This document shows positions 54,191-62,995 of a stretch of DNA of 64,000 bases, in pieces. The translations under genes and the position numbers were made by a program. The notes beneath the pieces were generated by a model, which did no database searches, was not told the DNA's origin, and saw nothing but the letters and a program-made list of their open reading frames with translations. The stretch's first letter is position 1. Each line of letters begins with the position of its first letter. The stretch is from Nautilia sp. PV-1. GTDB lineage: Bacteria > Campylobacterota > Campylobacteria > Campylobacterales > Nautiliaceae. The DNA lies in contig NZ_CP026530.1 in NCBI RefSeq assembly GCF_004006315.1, positions 982,501 through 1,046,500 of the forward strand, written 5' to 3'.

Positions 54191-56143
54191 TCATTTTAAA
54201 GTGATATATTTTCCGTTGCTTTTTATGTATTCTATCAAATTTTTATAAGTTTGGCTGACAATCAGCGTTTTAGCGTCTCCGATAATGACAAGTTTTCTTT
54301 TTGCTCTGGTAATCGCTACATTCAAGCGTCTTATATCTTTTAAAAAGCCTATTTCCTCTCTTTCGTTTGCCCTGACTAAACTTAATATTATTATTTCCTT
54401 TTCCCTTCCCTGAAATCCGTCAACACTCTTAACTTCCAGCAAATCACTTTTTACTTTACATTTTTCACTCTTCACTAAACTTTTTATGTATTCCTCATGG
54501 TCTTTATACGGAGTAATTATCCCTATATGCTCTTCCTTAGCACCGTTTTTCAAAAACTCTTCAACGAGTGAAACTACAAATTCAGCTTCTTTCGGATTGT
54601 ATTTTGAAGGTGAATCTTTTTTACTTTTTTCCATAAATTTGCCGCATGTGTCTATAAATACAGCCGGTATATACTCCCCGTACATTTCACTCGGCTGGAT
54701 ATTAAGATCTCTTATCGTTATATCCTTAATTTTTTCATAAGTTTTTACTTTGCACTCATAAAACTCACAGCTTGGAAATTCATTTATTTTTTCATTCATA
54801 CGGTATTGTATTTCAAGAGTATGTAAAACATTCGGATATAAAGCGCTGAATCTTTCAAACATACTTATTTTCAGTCTTTCGTCATTGCTTAAAATAGTAG
54901 GAGGAAGCTGTTTGTGGTCTCCGGCAAATATTACACTTTTACCTTTAATAAAAGGTATCAGGCTGCTAGGCTCCATCGCCTGAGCCGCTTCGTCTATAAA
55001 TACCGTATCAAAATCCCTGTTTTCCAGAAATTCTCCTCCGCATGCCGAATTTGTAGCAAAAATTATTTCAGCGTTATTTAAAACATCATTCATAATCTGT
55101 TCGATTATTTCGTTTTTCTGATCGTACAGTTTATTTATATTCTTCTGAATTTTAAGCCATTCGGCCATTTCTCTCATCCATTCTTTCAGTACTCCTCTGG
55201 CCCCTTTGCCCTCTTTTGCATATTTTAATATTTCCTCATCGCTTAAACCTCTTCTCCTTCCGGGAGTCGGTTTTTTATATCTTTTATCCTGCAGATATTT
55301 CAAATCATCGATTTTTTTAATTATTTTTTCAACCTCTTTATATCTTTTATCGCGTCTTATTTTTACATCCAGCGAATATTTCATAAGTTTAGAATCCATT
55401 TTCGCAGGATGTCCAATTCTTACGACATTATATTCCTTGAGTTTCTCAAGCAGGTTGTCAACAGCTACGTTGCTGTCGGCGGAAACAAGCAGTTTTTTGC
55501 CTATATGTTTTTTGATCACCTCCGCAAGAGTTGTAGTCTTACCGGTTCCCGGAGGTCCGTGTATAAGAAAAACGTCTGAATTAATGGATTTGCTAAGCGC
55601 TATGTTTTGAGATTCGTTTAAAATATCGCTTTTTTCGTCAACCGTTTCAACTTTCGGCTCTTTTTTACCGAGCAGTATTTCCTTAGCATTTTCAATTTTC
55701 AATTCTCCATTCTCAATTTTTTCAAGCGCTTTTTTCATTCTTTTAAAAGTTATATCGTTTACAAACAGATCAAGTCTGTAAAGTTTTGAACGGAATATCG
55801 GTTCTTTTGAATATACTTCTATAAAATTTCTCCCAACACCGCTTACAGTCGCCTCCTGGTTAAACTTAAGGGGTTCTCCTTTGCTTATAAGCACAATATC
55901 TCCGGCTTTAATCTGATGTTCAGGCATATTGTTTCTGTTAAATCTGTATATTTTAAAATCCAGAAATTCTCCGACATATTTCATTCTAAGCCCTAACACC
56001 GCACGGCCTCTTTTTTGTCTTTCTCTGCCGCTTAACCTTTTTATTTCATTTAAATGAAACTCTTTTTCCGCCAGACGTTCTTTTTCTATCAATTTTTCAA
56101 AATATTCAACATATTCTTTTACTGTCTTAAATTTATACAACAT
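54191..56143 (-). CDS. SF1B DNA/RNA helicase (IGHMBP2/Dna2-like)
   Basis: A 650-residue helicase. N-terminal beta-barrel region (50-130), then Walker A HGPPGTGKTTTLAEV near 195, FIDEAAQAMEPS (motif II), GDHKQLPPT (III), the EIQYRMNEKI block (IV region), SVDGFQGREKEIIILSLVRAN (V) and NVAITRAKRKLVIIGD (VI). Two heptad repeat arrays are read in frame: class A near residues 142-151 (KIENGELKIENA) and class B near 556-567 (LVKSEKCKVKSD). Both lie between conserved motifs, where an insert would be tolerated. The cellular role is unknown. Confidence 0.88.
   Translation of the reverse strand: MLYKFKTVKEYVEYFEKLIEKERLAEKEFHLNEIKRLSGRERQKRGRAVLGLRMKYVGEFLDFKIYRFNRNNMPEHQIKAGDIVLISKGEPLKFNQEATVSGVGRNFIEVYSKEPIFRSKLYRLDLFVNDITFKRMKKALEKIENGELKIENAKEILLGKKEPKVETVDEKSDILNESQNIALSKSINSDVFLIHGPPGTGKTTTLAEVIKKHIGKKLLVSADSNVAVDNLLEKLKEYNVVRIGHPAKMDSKLMKYSLDVKIRRDKRYKEVEKIIKKIDDLKYLQDKRYKKPTPGRRRGLSDEEILKYAKEGKGARGVLKEWMREMAEWLKIQKNINKLYDQKNEIIEQIMNDVLNNAEIIFATNSACGGEFLENRDFDTVFIDEAAQAMEPSSLIPFIKGKSVIFAGDHKQLPPTILSNDERLKISMFERFSALYPNVLHTLEIQYRMNEKINEFPSCEFYECKVKTYEKIKDITIRDLNIQPSEMYGEYIPAVFIDTCGKFMEKSKKDSPSKYNPKEAEFVVSLVEEFLKNGAKEEHIGIITPYKDHEEYIKSLVKSEKCKVKSDLLEVKSVDGFQGREKEIIILSLVRANEREEIGFLKDIRRLNVAITRAKRKLVIIGDAKTLIVSQTYKNLIEYIKSNGKYITLK
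54442..54476 (-). repeat. Heptanucleotide repeat, class B (AGTGAAA), inside helicase gene
   Basis: Minus strand: five 7-mers AGTGAAG, AGTGAAA, AATGTAA, AGTAAAA, AGTGATT (35 bp), translated in frame as VKSEKCKVKSD. It sits between helicase motifs ending ITPYKDH and starting VDGFQG. Confidence 0.8.
55691..55718 (-). repeat. Heptanucleotide repeat, class A, inside helicase gene
   Basis: Minus strand: four 7-mers AATTGAG, AATGGAG, AATTGAA, AATTGAA, translated in frame as KIENGELKIEN between the N-terminal domain and Walker A. Confidence 0.85.
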
Positions 56144-57416
56144 ATACTCCTATAGCATAAAATATTATTAATAATGATACCAGATTTATACCATAAAATA
56201 GCCTTTTTGAAAAAAATGAAAAAACACTTCCCAATATAAAAAACAGCCCGAACCATAAAGGGATTTTCACCGTTACAAAGTAATCTCCAAAATGAAGAAA
56301 CTTTTCTAAAACAGAATCGAACACTCCCCCGAAACCTATCATATGAAGAAAAATTTCAAAAGGATAAAACAGGGTAAACAGTATGTTTATAACGGGAGAA
56401 AAAAGCTGGTATAAATTGAAGTTTCCGAAAAACACATGCGAAACAACAAACATATTCAAAAACATATAAAAACTCAAAATAAGAGAATTTATAAACGTAG
56501 GCTTGTAATATCTGAAAAACAGATAAATATAAAACACCCCCAATATACTCAAAAAATAGCCGAGGCTGAAAACTTTGCTTCCGAATATTATTAAAGAAAG
56601 AAAAAATACTGTAATCAATACTTTCAGGGAAAAAGGGTTTTGAAGATTGTAAGCATATAAAAACACAACAATTTCAAGTATATACGCCCTGATAAGAGAA
56701 GGCGGAAATCCTGTAATATAAAGATATAAAAATTCAATAACAAAAACAGCCGCGGCCAAATCCGCAAATCTGTTCCGGTATGGAAAACGTGTTTGAAACA
56801 GTTTATAAAACGGAGTCAAAAAAACATACAAAAACACGGACAAAAAACCTAAATGCAGACCGCTTAACGCTACTAAATGCGAAACACCCAGAGTGCTCAG
56901 CTCCTGCCTCGTTTTATGACTGATACTTTCTCCCAAAAACAGAGCCTTAAAAATATCTGCCGTTTCTTTTCTCAGATGCTGTTTTTCTATATATTCGTCA
57001 GCCTTTGAAACCGGCAGAAGTTTAATATTAAAACTCGGAGCATAAAAGGTAAACATGAAACCGCTAAAAGCTATATTAGACGTTATAATACTTAAAGAGA
57101 GTTTTTCATTTAACAGATTTTTTAAATCTTCTTTGGATGTTGTATAAAAACTGAGCGTCCTGTTTCTAAGCTTCAAAACATAATAATCGCCTCTTTTCCC
57201 TTGTTTTTTATATTGATTAACCACATTTGCGTTTATATTTTGAACCTTATGATATTTAAAATCAAGATAGTTGAAAAAAGAGATCTGGAATCTGACCGTT
57301 ATAAGAATAACAGCAGCCAAAATTAAAAATTTATTTTCTGAAAAATATCGCGTAATTTTAAAATATACCGCAAAAAGCGGCGGTTTTAATCTATCTGATT
57401 TTGACAAAATCTCCAT
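56133..57416 (-). CDS. comEC: ComEC/Rec2-type DNA uptake channel
   Basis: A 427-residue polytopic membrane protein with about ten helices. The Competence-domain signature is LGVSHLVALSGLHLGFLSVFLY near residues 180-200, followed by FPPSLIRAYILEIV. It lacks the C-terminal metallo-beta-lactamase-like domain seen in Bacillus ComEC, as usual in Campylobacterota. It should pass single-stranded DNA across the inner membrane in natural transformation. It overlaps the helicase gene start by 11 bases and follows dnaB. Confidence 0.87.
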   Translation of the reverse strand: MEILSKSDRLKPPLFAVYFKITRYFSENKFLILAAVILITVRFQISFFNYLDFKYHKVQNINANVVNQYKKQGKRGDYYVLKLRNRTLSFYTTSKEDLKNLLNEKLSLSIITSNIAFSGFMFTFYAPSFNIKLLPVSKADEYIEKQHLRKETADIFKALFLGESISHKTRQELSTLGVSHLVALSGLHLGFLSVFLYVFLTPFYKLFQTRFPYRNRFADLAAAVFVIEFLYLYITGFPPSLIRAYILEIVVFLYAYNLQNPFSLKVLITVFFLSLIIFGSKVFSLGYFLSILGVFYIYLFFRYYKPTFINSLILSFYMFLNMFVVSHVFFGNFNLYQLFSPVINILFTLFYPFEIFLHMIGFGGVFDSVLEKFLHFGDYFVTVKIPLWFGLFFILGSVFSFFSKRLFYGINLVSLLIIFYAIGVYVV

Positions 57417-57433
57417 ATATCATTCTCTATTCC

Positions 57434-58834
57434 CTAAATGGAAGGTATTTCTATCTGAGCCTCGCTCATTTGAATTTCCTGTACTTCACTGACTTTATCT
57501 GTAAACAGTACATAATTCTTATGAAACAGCATTTCGACTGTGCCCGTCGGCCCGTTTCTCTGTTTACCGATGATTATTTCGGCGTCTTCAACTTCTTTTT
57601 CTTTAAACTCTATCTGAACGGCTTTTCCCTGCTCCATTGCTTCTTTTTGTTTCTGCTTCGCCTCCATCGCTTTATAAACGTCGTCTCTGTATATAAACAT
57701 GATTATATCGGCATCCTGTTCAATTGCGCCTGATTCTCTAAGGTCGCTCAGCATCGGCCTTTTGTTAGGTCTGCTTTCAAGTGAACGGTTAAGCTGTGAG
57801 AGCGCAATAATAGGTATCTGAAGCTCCCTTGCCAAAAGTTTCAGGCTTCTTGAAATTTCAGCAATTGCCAGATGCCTTTCTTTTAAATCCGAATTGATAA
57901 GCTGAAGATAATCCACTATTGCCAAAGAGAGTTCCGGATTTTGAATTTTAAGCTTTCTGAGTTTTGCTCTGATGGTATGAATATTTACATTACCTTCGTC
58001 ATCTACAAACAGCGGTTTTTCGCTTAATTCGTCTGCAACAGCCGTAAGCTTGCTCCATTCATTGTCATCGAGATTCCCCCTTCTTAAATCCTGAAGCGGT
58101 ATTTTCCCGGCTGAGCTCAGCATTCTAAGCATCAGCTGATCAGCCGGCATTTCAAGTGAAAATATTGCCACGCCCTTATTCTGTTTTAATACATTTAAAG
58201 CAAGATTTAAAGCTAAAGCCGTTTTACCCATAGAAGGTCTTGCGGCTAAAATAATCAGATCACCTTCTCCAAAACCGCTTGTCATTCTGTTAAGTTCAAC
58301 GTAACCCGTATCAAGTCCCGTTACGATTTTATTCTGTTTGCTTACCTGGGCTTTGATATATTCAAGCGTTTCATCTATAATAACCTGTGAATTTTTAAAG
58401 TCTCCGGCAAGATTGGAAGTTGCGATGCTAAAGAGTTTGCCCTGTATTTCTTCTACTTCTTCAATAGCTTTTTTATCGTCTTCCAAAACTGTTTTTTTAA
58501 TTTCATTGGAAAGATGTATCAGCTCCCTTTTAACCGCAAGATCCTTAATTTCCCTCGCATAAGCTTCGACAGCCTCAATAGGGGCCGTTCCGAGTATTTC
58601 CAAGAAAAGCTCTTCATCAAATTTATTCTGTTTAGTAAGATAGTCTCTTAAAAATATTTCATCAATCGGATAGTCTTTTTTAGAAAGATCCTCCATCGCC
58701 GCAAAAATATTCTGATGAAAAGGAAGATAAAAGTCGGAAGGTTTAAGAATAGCCGCCACGTCTTCATATATTTTCCCGTCAAACAATATGGCGCTCAGTA
58801 TCCCTCTTTCTATATCCAGGTTGTAAAGTTCCAC
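57434..58834 (-). CDS. dnaB: Replicative DNA helicase DnaB
   Basis: A 466-residue ring helicase. N-terminal primase-interacting helical domain (1-100), linker helix, RecA-like domain with Walker A AARPSMGKTALALN near 200, Walker B LAIVDYLQLI, and LSQLNRSLESRPNKRPMLSDLRESGAIEQDADIIMF. There is no intein and the length is normal. It unwinds DNA at the replication fork. The gap to comEC (17 bases) contains GAGAATG-like bits that may be a worn heptad. Confidence 0.96.
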   Translation of the reverse strand: MELYNLDIERGILSAILFDGKIYEDVAAILKPSDFYLPFHQNIFAAMEDLSKKDYPIDEIFLRDYLTKQNKFDEELFLEILGTAPIEAVEAYAREIKDLAVKRELIHLSNEIKKTVLEDDKKAIEEVEEIQGKLFSIATSNLAGDFKNSQVIIDETLEYIKAQVSKQNKIVTGLDTGYVELNRMTSGFGEGDLIILAARPSMGKTALALNLALNVLKQNKGVAIFSLEMPADQLMLRMLSSAGKIPLQDLRRGNLDDNEWSKLTAVADELSEKPLFVDDEGNVNIHTIRAKLRKLKIQNPELSLAIVDYLQLINSDLKERHLAIAEISRSLKLLARELQIPIIALSQLNRSLESRPNKRPMLSDLRESGAIEQDADIIMFIYRDDVYKAMEAKQKQKEAMEQGKAVQIEFKEKEVEDAEIIIGKQRNGPTGTVEMLFHKNYVLFTDKVSEVQEIQMSEAQIEIPSI

Positions 58835-58884
58835 TATTTTTCCTTTTATAGCATTTATGTTAAAATTATAAAAAAAGGTTTTTA

Positions 58885-59139
58885 ATGATTTTAAAAATCA
58901 CTTATCCTTACAAAGATTCTTTGGCAACATTGCAATACAGAAGTATATATATCCAAACGGATGACAAAGAATTAATAGAAAATCTTAAAGCCACAAAAAA
59001 CCCTATTGATATTGGTGTTATTTTATCTGAAAACGAAGAAAAATTCAAAATGCTCGAAAACGCAAAAGAAGATTACGAAATTGTAATCGACGAAGTTTTG
59101 GCTAATCCTGATTTACGTCTCCATTTTCCCGGTCAGTAG
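58885..59139 (+). CDS. Small uncharacterised protein
   Basis: 84 residues, not recognised. The predicted alpha/beta pattern begins MILKITYPYKDS; acidic ([21 protein letters not shown] near the end). No signal or membrane helix. It has an AAAAAAGG ribosome site and is divergent from dnaB. The stop lies 38 bases inside the convergent gene at 59102, an unusually long 3' overlap. Codon use looks like the neighbours, so I take it as real. Confidence 0.55.
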   Translation: MILKITYPYKDSLATLQYRSIYIQTDDKELIENLKATKNPIDIGVILSENEEKFKMLENAKEDYEIVIDEVLANPDLRLHFPGQ

Positions 59140-59419
59140 TTTTTAATATGTGTTTTTTAATATGCTTAACGGCATCATACAGGTCCTGAGATTCAAAAAG
59201 AGTTTTTAGTTTTGTTCTTTTTTTCTTAGGAAGTGCCCTTATCAGTTCTTTAAGCTCCTCGTCGTTTTTCGCTTTTTTAATCTCTTCGGCATGTTCGCCT
59301 AATATTTTAAGAATTCTCTCTTCCGTAATTTCTATTTTTCTAAGCAGCATAAAAATAAAAATAAATGCCATAGAGGCAATACTTAGCCCCACGATATATA
59401 TCATAGTAGTTGCGCTCAT
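59102..59419 (-). CDS. Small single-pass membrane protein
   Basis: 105 residues. One N-terminal membrane helix (about 5-25, [21 protein letters not shown]) is followed by a charged helical cytoplasmic part rich in Lys/Glu. Not recognised. It overlaps the ispG stop by 3 bases (ATGA type), so it is co-translated with ispG. Confidence 0.6.
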   Translation of the reverse strand: MSATTMIYIVGLSIASMAFIFIFMLLRKIEITEERILKILGEHAEEIKKAKNDEELKELIRALPKKKRTKLKTLFESQDLYDAVKHIKKHILKTTDRENGDVNQD

Positions 59420-60468
59420 TCACTCTCCTTTTTTACTTCTTCCAAAAACCTCTCAAGCAGTTCGCTTTCTTTATATTTGCCTATTATTTCGCCTTTTTTA
59501 ATAATAAGCCCGTACCCTTTGCCGCAGGCAATCGCAACATCCGCTTCTTTTGCTTCGCCTATGGCGTTAACCACACAGCCCATGACCGCAAGATTAAGAG
59601 GTTTTTTTATATTTTTGGTAGCTTCCTCAACAGCTTCAACAATAGGAGGAAGGTCTACTTCTATCCTCCCGCAGGTAGGACATGAAATAATATTGACCCC
59701 TTCTTTTGAAAGTCCTAAATCTTTCAATATCGCTTTGCCTACTTTTATCTCCTCTTCAAGCTCTCCGGTTATTGACACCCTCATAGTATCGCCTATACCT
59801 TCCAGAAGCAAAGCGCCAAACGCGGCAGCGCTTTTAATAGTTGCATGAAATTTGGTTCCGGCTTCGGTTACACCCAAATGAAAAGGATATTCGACAAGAG
59901 GTCTTAACATTCTGTACGCTTCAACCGTTCTTTGAACGTCGCTGGCTTTTAGTGAAACTTTTATATCCCTGAAATCAAGATCTTCAAGAAATTTAATATG
60001 CCATAAAGCAGACTCAACCATGGCTTTAGGCGTCTGGCCGTATTTGTTTTCAAGATGATCTTCAAGGCTTCCGGCATTAACACCTATTCTGATAGGAATA
60101 TTTCTCTGTCTGCATGCGTCGACAACTGCTTTTACTCTTTCTTTTCCGCCTATATTTCCCGGATTAATACGAAGAGCGTCTACCGCTTCAGCGGCTTTAA
60201 GTCCCAGCTTGTAATTAAAATGTATATCCGCTACAACCGGAAGGGGAGAGTTTTTTTTAATTTCTTTTAAAGCGTTTGCGTCTTCCTCATCCAAAACTGC
60301 CACCCTGACGATATCAGCACCCGCAAAATAAAGCCTGTTAATCTGCTCAAGAGTAGCTTTTATATCTTTTGTTTTTGAATAGGTCATAGACTGCACCGAA
60401 ATAGGAGCATCTCCTCCTATTTCGACGTTTCCGACTTTTATTTTCCTTGTTGGATATCTGCTTATCAA
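59416..60468 (-). CDS. ispG: 4-hydroxy-3-methylbut-2-enyl diphosphate synthase
   Basis: A 350-residue 4Fe-4S enzyme of the MEP isoprenoid pathway, using reduced ferredoxin or flavodoxin. TIM-barrel start ([22 protein letters not shown], then ADIVRVAV). The cluster cysteines lie in ISCPTCGR and [11 protein letters not shown]. Full length with no insert domain, as in other bacteria. It starts the ispG-membrane protein pair. Confidence 0.95.
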   Translation of the reverse strand: MISRYPTRKIKVGNVEIGGDAPISVQSMTYSKTKDIKATLEQINRLYFAGADIVRVAVLDEEDANALKEIKKNSPLPVVADIHFNYKLGLKAAEAVDALRINPGNIGGKERVKAVVDACRQRNIPIRIGVNAGSLEDHLENKYGQTPKAMVESALWHIKFLEDLDFRDIKVSLKASDVQRTVEAYRMLRPLVEYPFHLGVTEAGTKFHATIKSAAAFGALLLEGIGDTMRVSITGELEEEIKVGKAILKDLGLSKEGVNIISCPTCGRIEVDLPPIVEAVEEATKNIKKPLNLAVMGCVVNAIGEAKEADVAIACGKGYGLIIKKGEIIGKYKESELLERFLEEVKKESE

Positions 60469-60494
60469 AATTAGACCTTTTTTGTGCGATTATA

Positions 60495-61205
60495 TCAAAC
60501 TTTTTTGAAATGATATATAAATTCAGTGTTTCCTTCTTTTCCTTTAATACTAGACTCTTCTTTTCTTATCAGCTCCCAGCCCAGCTTTTTACATTCATTT
60601 TCAAAATTAATCATAGCAGATTCTACAGCCTTCATATCGGTTACAACGCCTTTTTTATCTCTTTTGGCCTCTCTTCCGACTTCAAACTGCGGTTTAAAAA
60701 GAAGTATAATGTCTTTTTTTGCCAGTGTATCTATTTTATCAGTAATTTTAAGCAGTGAAATAAAACTGACGTCACTCACAATAACGTCAAATTTTTCATT
60801 ATATACAAACTCTCTTATATCGGTATTTTCATAAAGTTCTATTTTATGGTTGTCTCTAAGCGTTTTATGAAGCTGACCGCTTCCTACATCCACACTTACT
60901 ACCTTTTTAGCACCCGCTTCCAAAGCAACCTGCGTAAATCCTCCGGTACTTGAACCTATATCCAACACATACTTGTTTTCAAAAGTAATATTGTATTTTT
61001 CAAGATAGTTTTTCAGTTTATATGCGGCTCTTGAAACGTATCCGTCATTTTGCACAACTTCAATTTTATCGTTTTCGTCAATTTTAAATGACGGTTTTTT
61101 AATGATTTTATCATTAACTTTTACATATCCGCTCTTTATAATTTCCTGCGCCTTGTTTCTGCTAAATGTATATTCATTTGTTACCAAATACTGATCAAGC
61201 CTCAT
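60495..61205 (-). CDS. tlyA: TlyA family rRNA 2'-O-methyltransferase
   Basis: A 236-residue protein. N-terminal S4 domain (MRLDQYLVTNEYTFSRNKAQEIIKSGYVKVN), then an FtsJ-like methyltransferase with DIGSSTGGFTQVALEAGAKKVVSVDVGSGQL and DVIVSDVSFISL. TlyA adds 2'-O-methyl groups to 16S (C1409) and, in longer forms, 23S rRNA. It is historically named a hemolysin. The start is the ATG at 61205; a TTG at 61226 is possible. Confidence 0.88.
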   Translation of the reverse strand: MRLDQYLVTNEYTFSRNKAQEIIKSGYVKVNDKIIKKPSFKIDENDKIEVVQNDGYVSRAAYKLKNYLEKYNITFENKYVLDIGSSTGGFTQVALEAGAKKVVSVDVGSGQLHKTLRDNHKIELYENTDIREFVYNEKFDVIVSDVSFISLLKITDKIDTLAKKDIILLFKPQFEVGREAKRDKKGVVTDMKAVESAMINFENECKKLGWELIRKEESSIKGKEGNTEFIYHFKKV

Positions 61206-61264
61206 TATTTTCACTTTTTTTAGCAAATTTTAACAAAAATTATTCACATATTCACATTATTTGC

Positions 61265-61270
61265 TATAAT
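61265..61270 (+). promoter_or_regulatory. Promoter of the 31-residue membrane protein gene
   Basis: TATAAT with TGC just upstream (TTGCTATAAT, extended -10) and a T-rich region before it. The strong ribosome site AAAGGAG follows at 61286-61292. Confidence 0.6.
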
Positions 61271-61296
61271 AATCGAAACTAAAAAAAGGAGAAAAA

Positions 61297-61392
61297 ATGG
61301 GATTTAGCGGATTTATAGCAATTTCTATGTGTGTTATTGCGACAGGAATTATTCTTTCAATAGTTGCGGGTGCAGTTAAAAAAGCACAATAA
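61297..61392 (+). CDS. 31-residue small membrane protein
   Basis: An open frame of 31 codons plus stop. It begins MGFSGFIAISM and ends VKKAQ. Residues about 5-26 form one hydrophobic helix (FIAISMCVIATGIILSIVAGA), with a positively charged C-terminus. It has its own extended -10 promoter and an AAAGGAG ribosome site at ideal distance, and lies alone between the divergent tlyA and convergent gpsA genes. Not recognised. Such single-helix proteins often adjust a larger membrane complex, but no partner is evident here. Confidence 0.65.
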   Translation: MGFSGFIAISMCVIATGIILSIVAGAVKKAQ

Positions 61393-61415
61393 TAATTCTT
61401 CTCCCTTTTACGGGA

Positions 61416-62300
61416 TCAGCCCAGTAAATCTTTTAACGATTTTAACGGTTCTTTATTTTCATAAATAATTTTATATACTTCGTTTGCTATCGGCGTATAA
61501 ACTTCGTTCAGTTTTGCCAGTTTATAAATCGCTTTTGTTGTATACACCCCTTCAGCCACTTCTCCAAGTTCATCCAATATATCATTAAGAAGTTTTCCTT
61601 TGGCAAGATTAAGTCCTACCCTGTAATTACGGCTCATAGTGGAATTTGCTGTCAAAAACAGATCTCCCGAACCGGCCACACCTAAAAAAGTGTCTTTTCT
61701 TGCTCCGAACTTTTCTCCGAATCTGTCCATTTCCACAAGTCCTCTGGCTAAAAGCGCGGCTTTTGCATTAGACCCCAGATTCAGCCCTTCGCATATCCCG
61801 CCGGCTATGGCTATCACGTTTTTATATGCTCCGGCAACTTCTACGCCTGCCACATCGTCATCGATATATATTTTTAAAAATGTAGGGAAAAATGTTTTAA
61901 ATTGTTCAGCCAAATCCGTATTTTTAGAAGCGATTACAAGAGCCGTAGGCTTGTTTTCCCTGACTTCTTTTGCGAAAGAAGGCCCTGAAATAAAAGCGAG
62001 ATTGTCAGGAGACACATATTCTTCAAAAATTTCATTTAAAAATTTGAGTTTTTCGTTATCTATTCCTTTGCTGGCTACGAGTATTTTTTTCTCAGAAAGA
62101 TCAACTTTTTTTAAAAAATCTTTAATCGACTGAGCAGCAATAGCTATTAAAATATATTCATTTTCCAGCGCTTTGTCCAAATCAGCGAATCCTTCAATGT
62201 TTCTTTTCGTCCTTGAGGTGATTACTGCATCAGGTACCATCTGTTTAATTGCATAATATAAAGCGCTCCCCCAGGCTCCCGCACCTATAACGGATATCAT
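61416..62300 (-). CDS. gpsA: Glycerol-3-phosphate dehydrogenase [NAD(P)+]
   Basis: A 294-residue cytoplasmic enzyme making sn-glycerol 3-phosphate for phospholipids. The N-terminal GAGAWG (6-11) binds NAD(P)H. The catalytic and substrate region has VASKGIDN, SGPSFAKEV, the lysine in AGAYKNVIAIAGGICEGLNLGSNAKAALLARG and GVAGSGDLFLTANSTMSRNYRVG. It is shorter than E. coli GpsA (339). It overlaps the RCK-domain gene by 4 bases, an unrelated function in the same operon. Confidence 0.95.
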   Translation of the reverse strand: MISVIGAGAWGSALYYAIKQMVPDAVITSRTKRNIEGFADLDKALENEYILIAIAAQSIKDFLKKVDLSEKKILVASKGIDNEKLKFLNEIFEEYVSPDNLAFISGPSFAKEVRENKPTALVIASKNTDLAEQFKTFFPTFLKIYIDDDVAGVEVAGAYKNVIAIAGGICEGLNLGSNAKAALLARGLVEMDRFGEKFGARKDTFLGVAGSGDLFLTANSTMSRNYRVGLNLAKGKLLNDILDELGEVAEGVYTTKAIYKLAKLNEVYTPIANEVYKIIYENKEPLKSLKDLLG

Positions 62301-62995
62301 ATCATACCTCCGTGTTGAAATAGTTCAAGATCATTTTTAAATCTTTCAATTTCTTCTACGTCTCCGACTACAACCAAAATATCGCCCTCGTCTATTTTAT
62401 GGTTATAACCTTTTGTAACAAACTGTACGTTGTCTGAAAGCTCTTTGTCAACAATACCTATAATTAACAGATTGTATAACGAAGAAATATCTTTAAATAT
62501 GTCTTTAATATATTTACCTTCTAAAAAAGAATTAGGAGGTATCACTATTTCAGCAAAAGAAAGCTTGTTGTCCTGAAAAATTATTTCTTCTATAACTTTC
62601 AGGGTTAAAGGCTTTTTCAGTATAGTCATAATTCTGTTTGCCGTAACTTCGTAAGGATTTATCAGTTTGCTAACTCCTGCAAGTCTGTATTTGTATTCAT
62701 TGTCTTTGTCTGCAACTTTCGCGATTATCTTTTTATCAGGAAACAGATCTCTTAACGTAAGACATAAAAACAGGTTTTTATCTTCATCATGAAGAACAGC
62801 TATAGCTATATCAAACTCTTCTATTTTAGCAATTTCATCATCGTCAATATTGTGAAGCTTTACTACGTCGTAAAGCTTTTCCCTGGCTCTTGCTTCTTCT
62901 TTTTCATCCAAAACCACAATAACGATATCTTTTTTATTTAAAAATCTCGCTACTCTTTCCCCAAAATCGTCAAATCCGAATATAGCTATTCTCAT
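62297..62995 (-). CDS. TrkA/RCK domain potassium-channel regulator
   Basis: A 232-residue cytoplasmic protein. RCK_N Rossmann domain (FGFDDFGERVARFL at 6-19, acidic residue at the end of the second strand) and RCK_C domain (about 140-220: LSFAEIVIPPNSFLEGKYIKDI). Such proteins gate Trk/Ktr or RCK channels by nucleotide or ion binding. It overlaps by 4 bases the channel gene that precedes it, so the two probably form a single K+ transport unit. Confidence 0.88.
   Translation of the reverse strand: MRIAIFGFDDFGERVARFLNKKDIVIVVLDEKEEARAREKLYDVVKLHNIDDDEIAKIEEFDIAIAVLHDEDKNLFLCLTLRDLFPDKKIIAKVADKDNEYKYRLAGVSKLINPYEVTANRIMTILKKPLTLKVIEEIIFQDNKLSFAEIVIPPNSFLEGKYIKDIFKDISSLYNLLIIGIVDKELSDNVQFVTKGYNHKIDEGDILVVVGDVEEIERFKNDLELFQHGGMI

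Noticed and set aside
57417-57433. Worn class A heptads between dnaB and comEC (GAATAGAGAATGATATATGG)
   Set aside because: Only one unit resembles the consensus; too short to claim.
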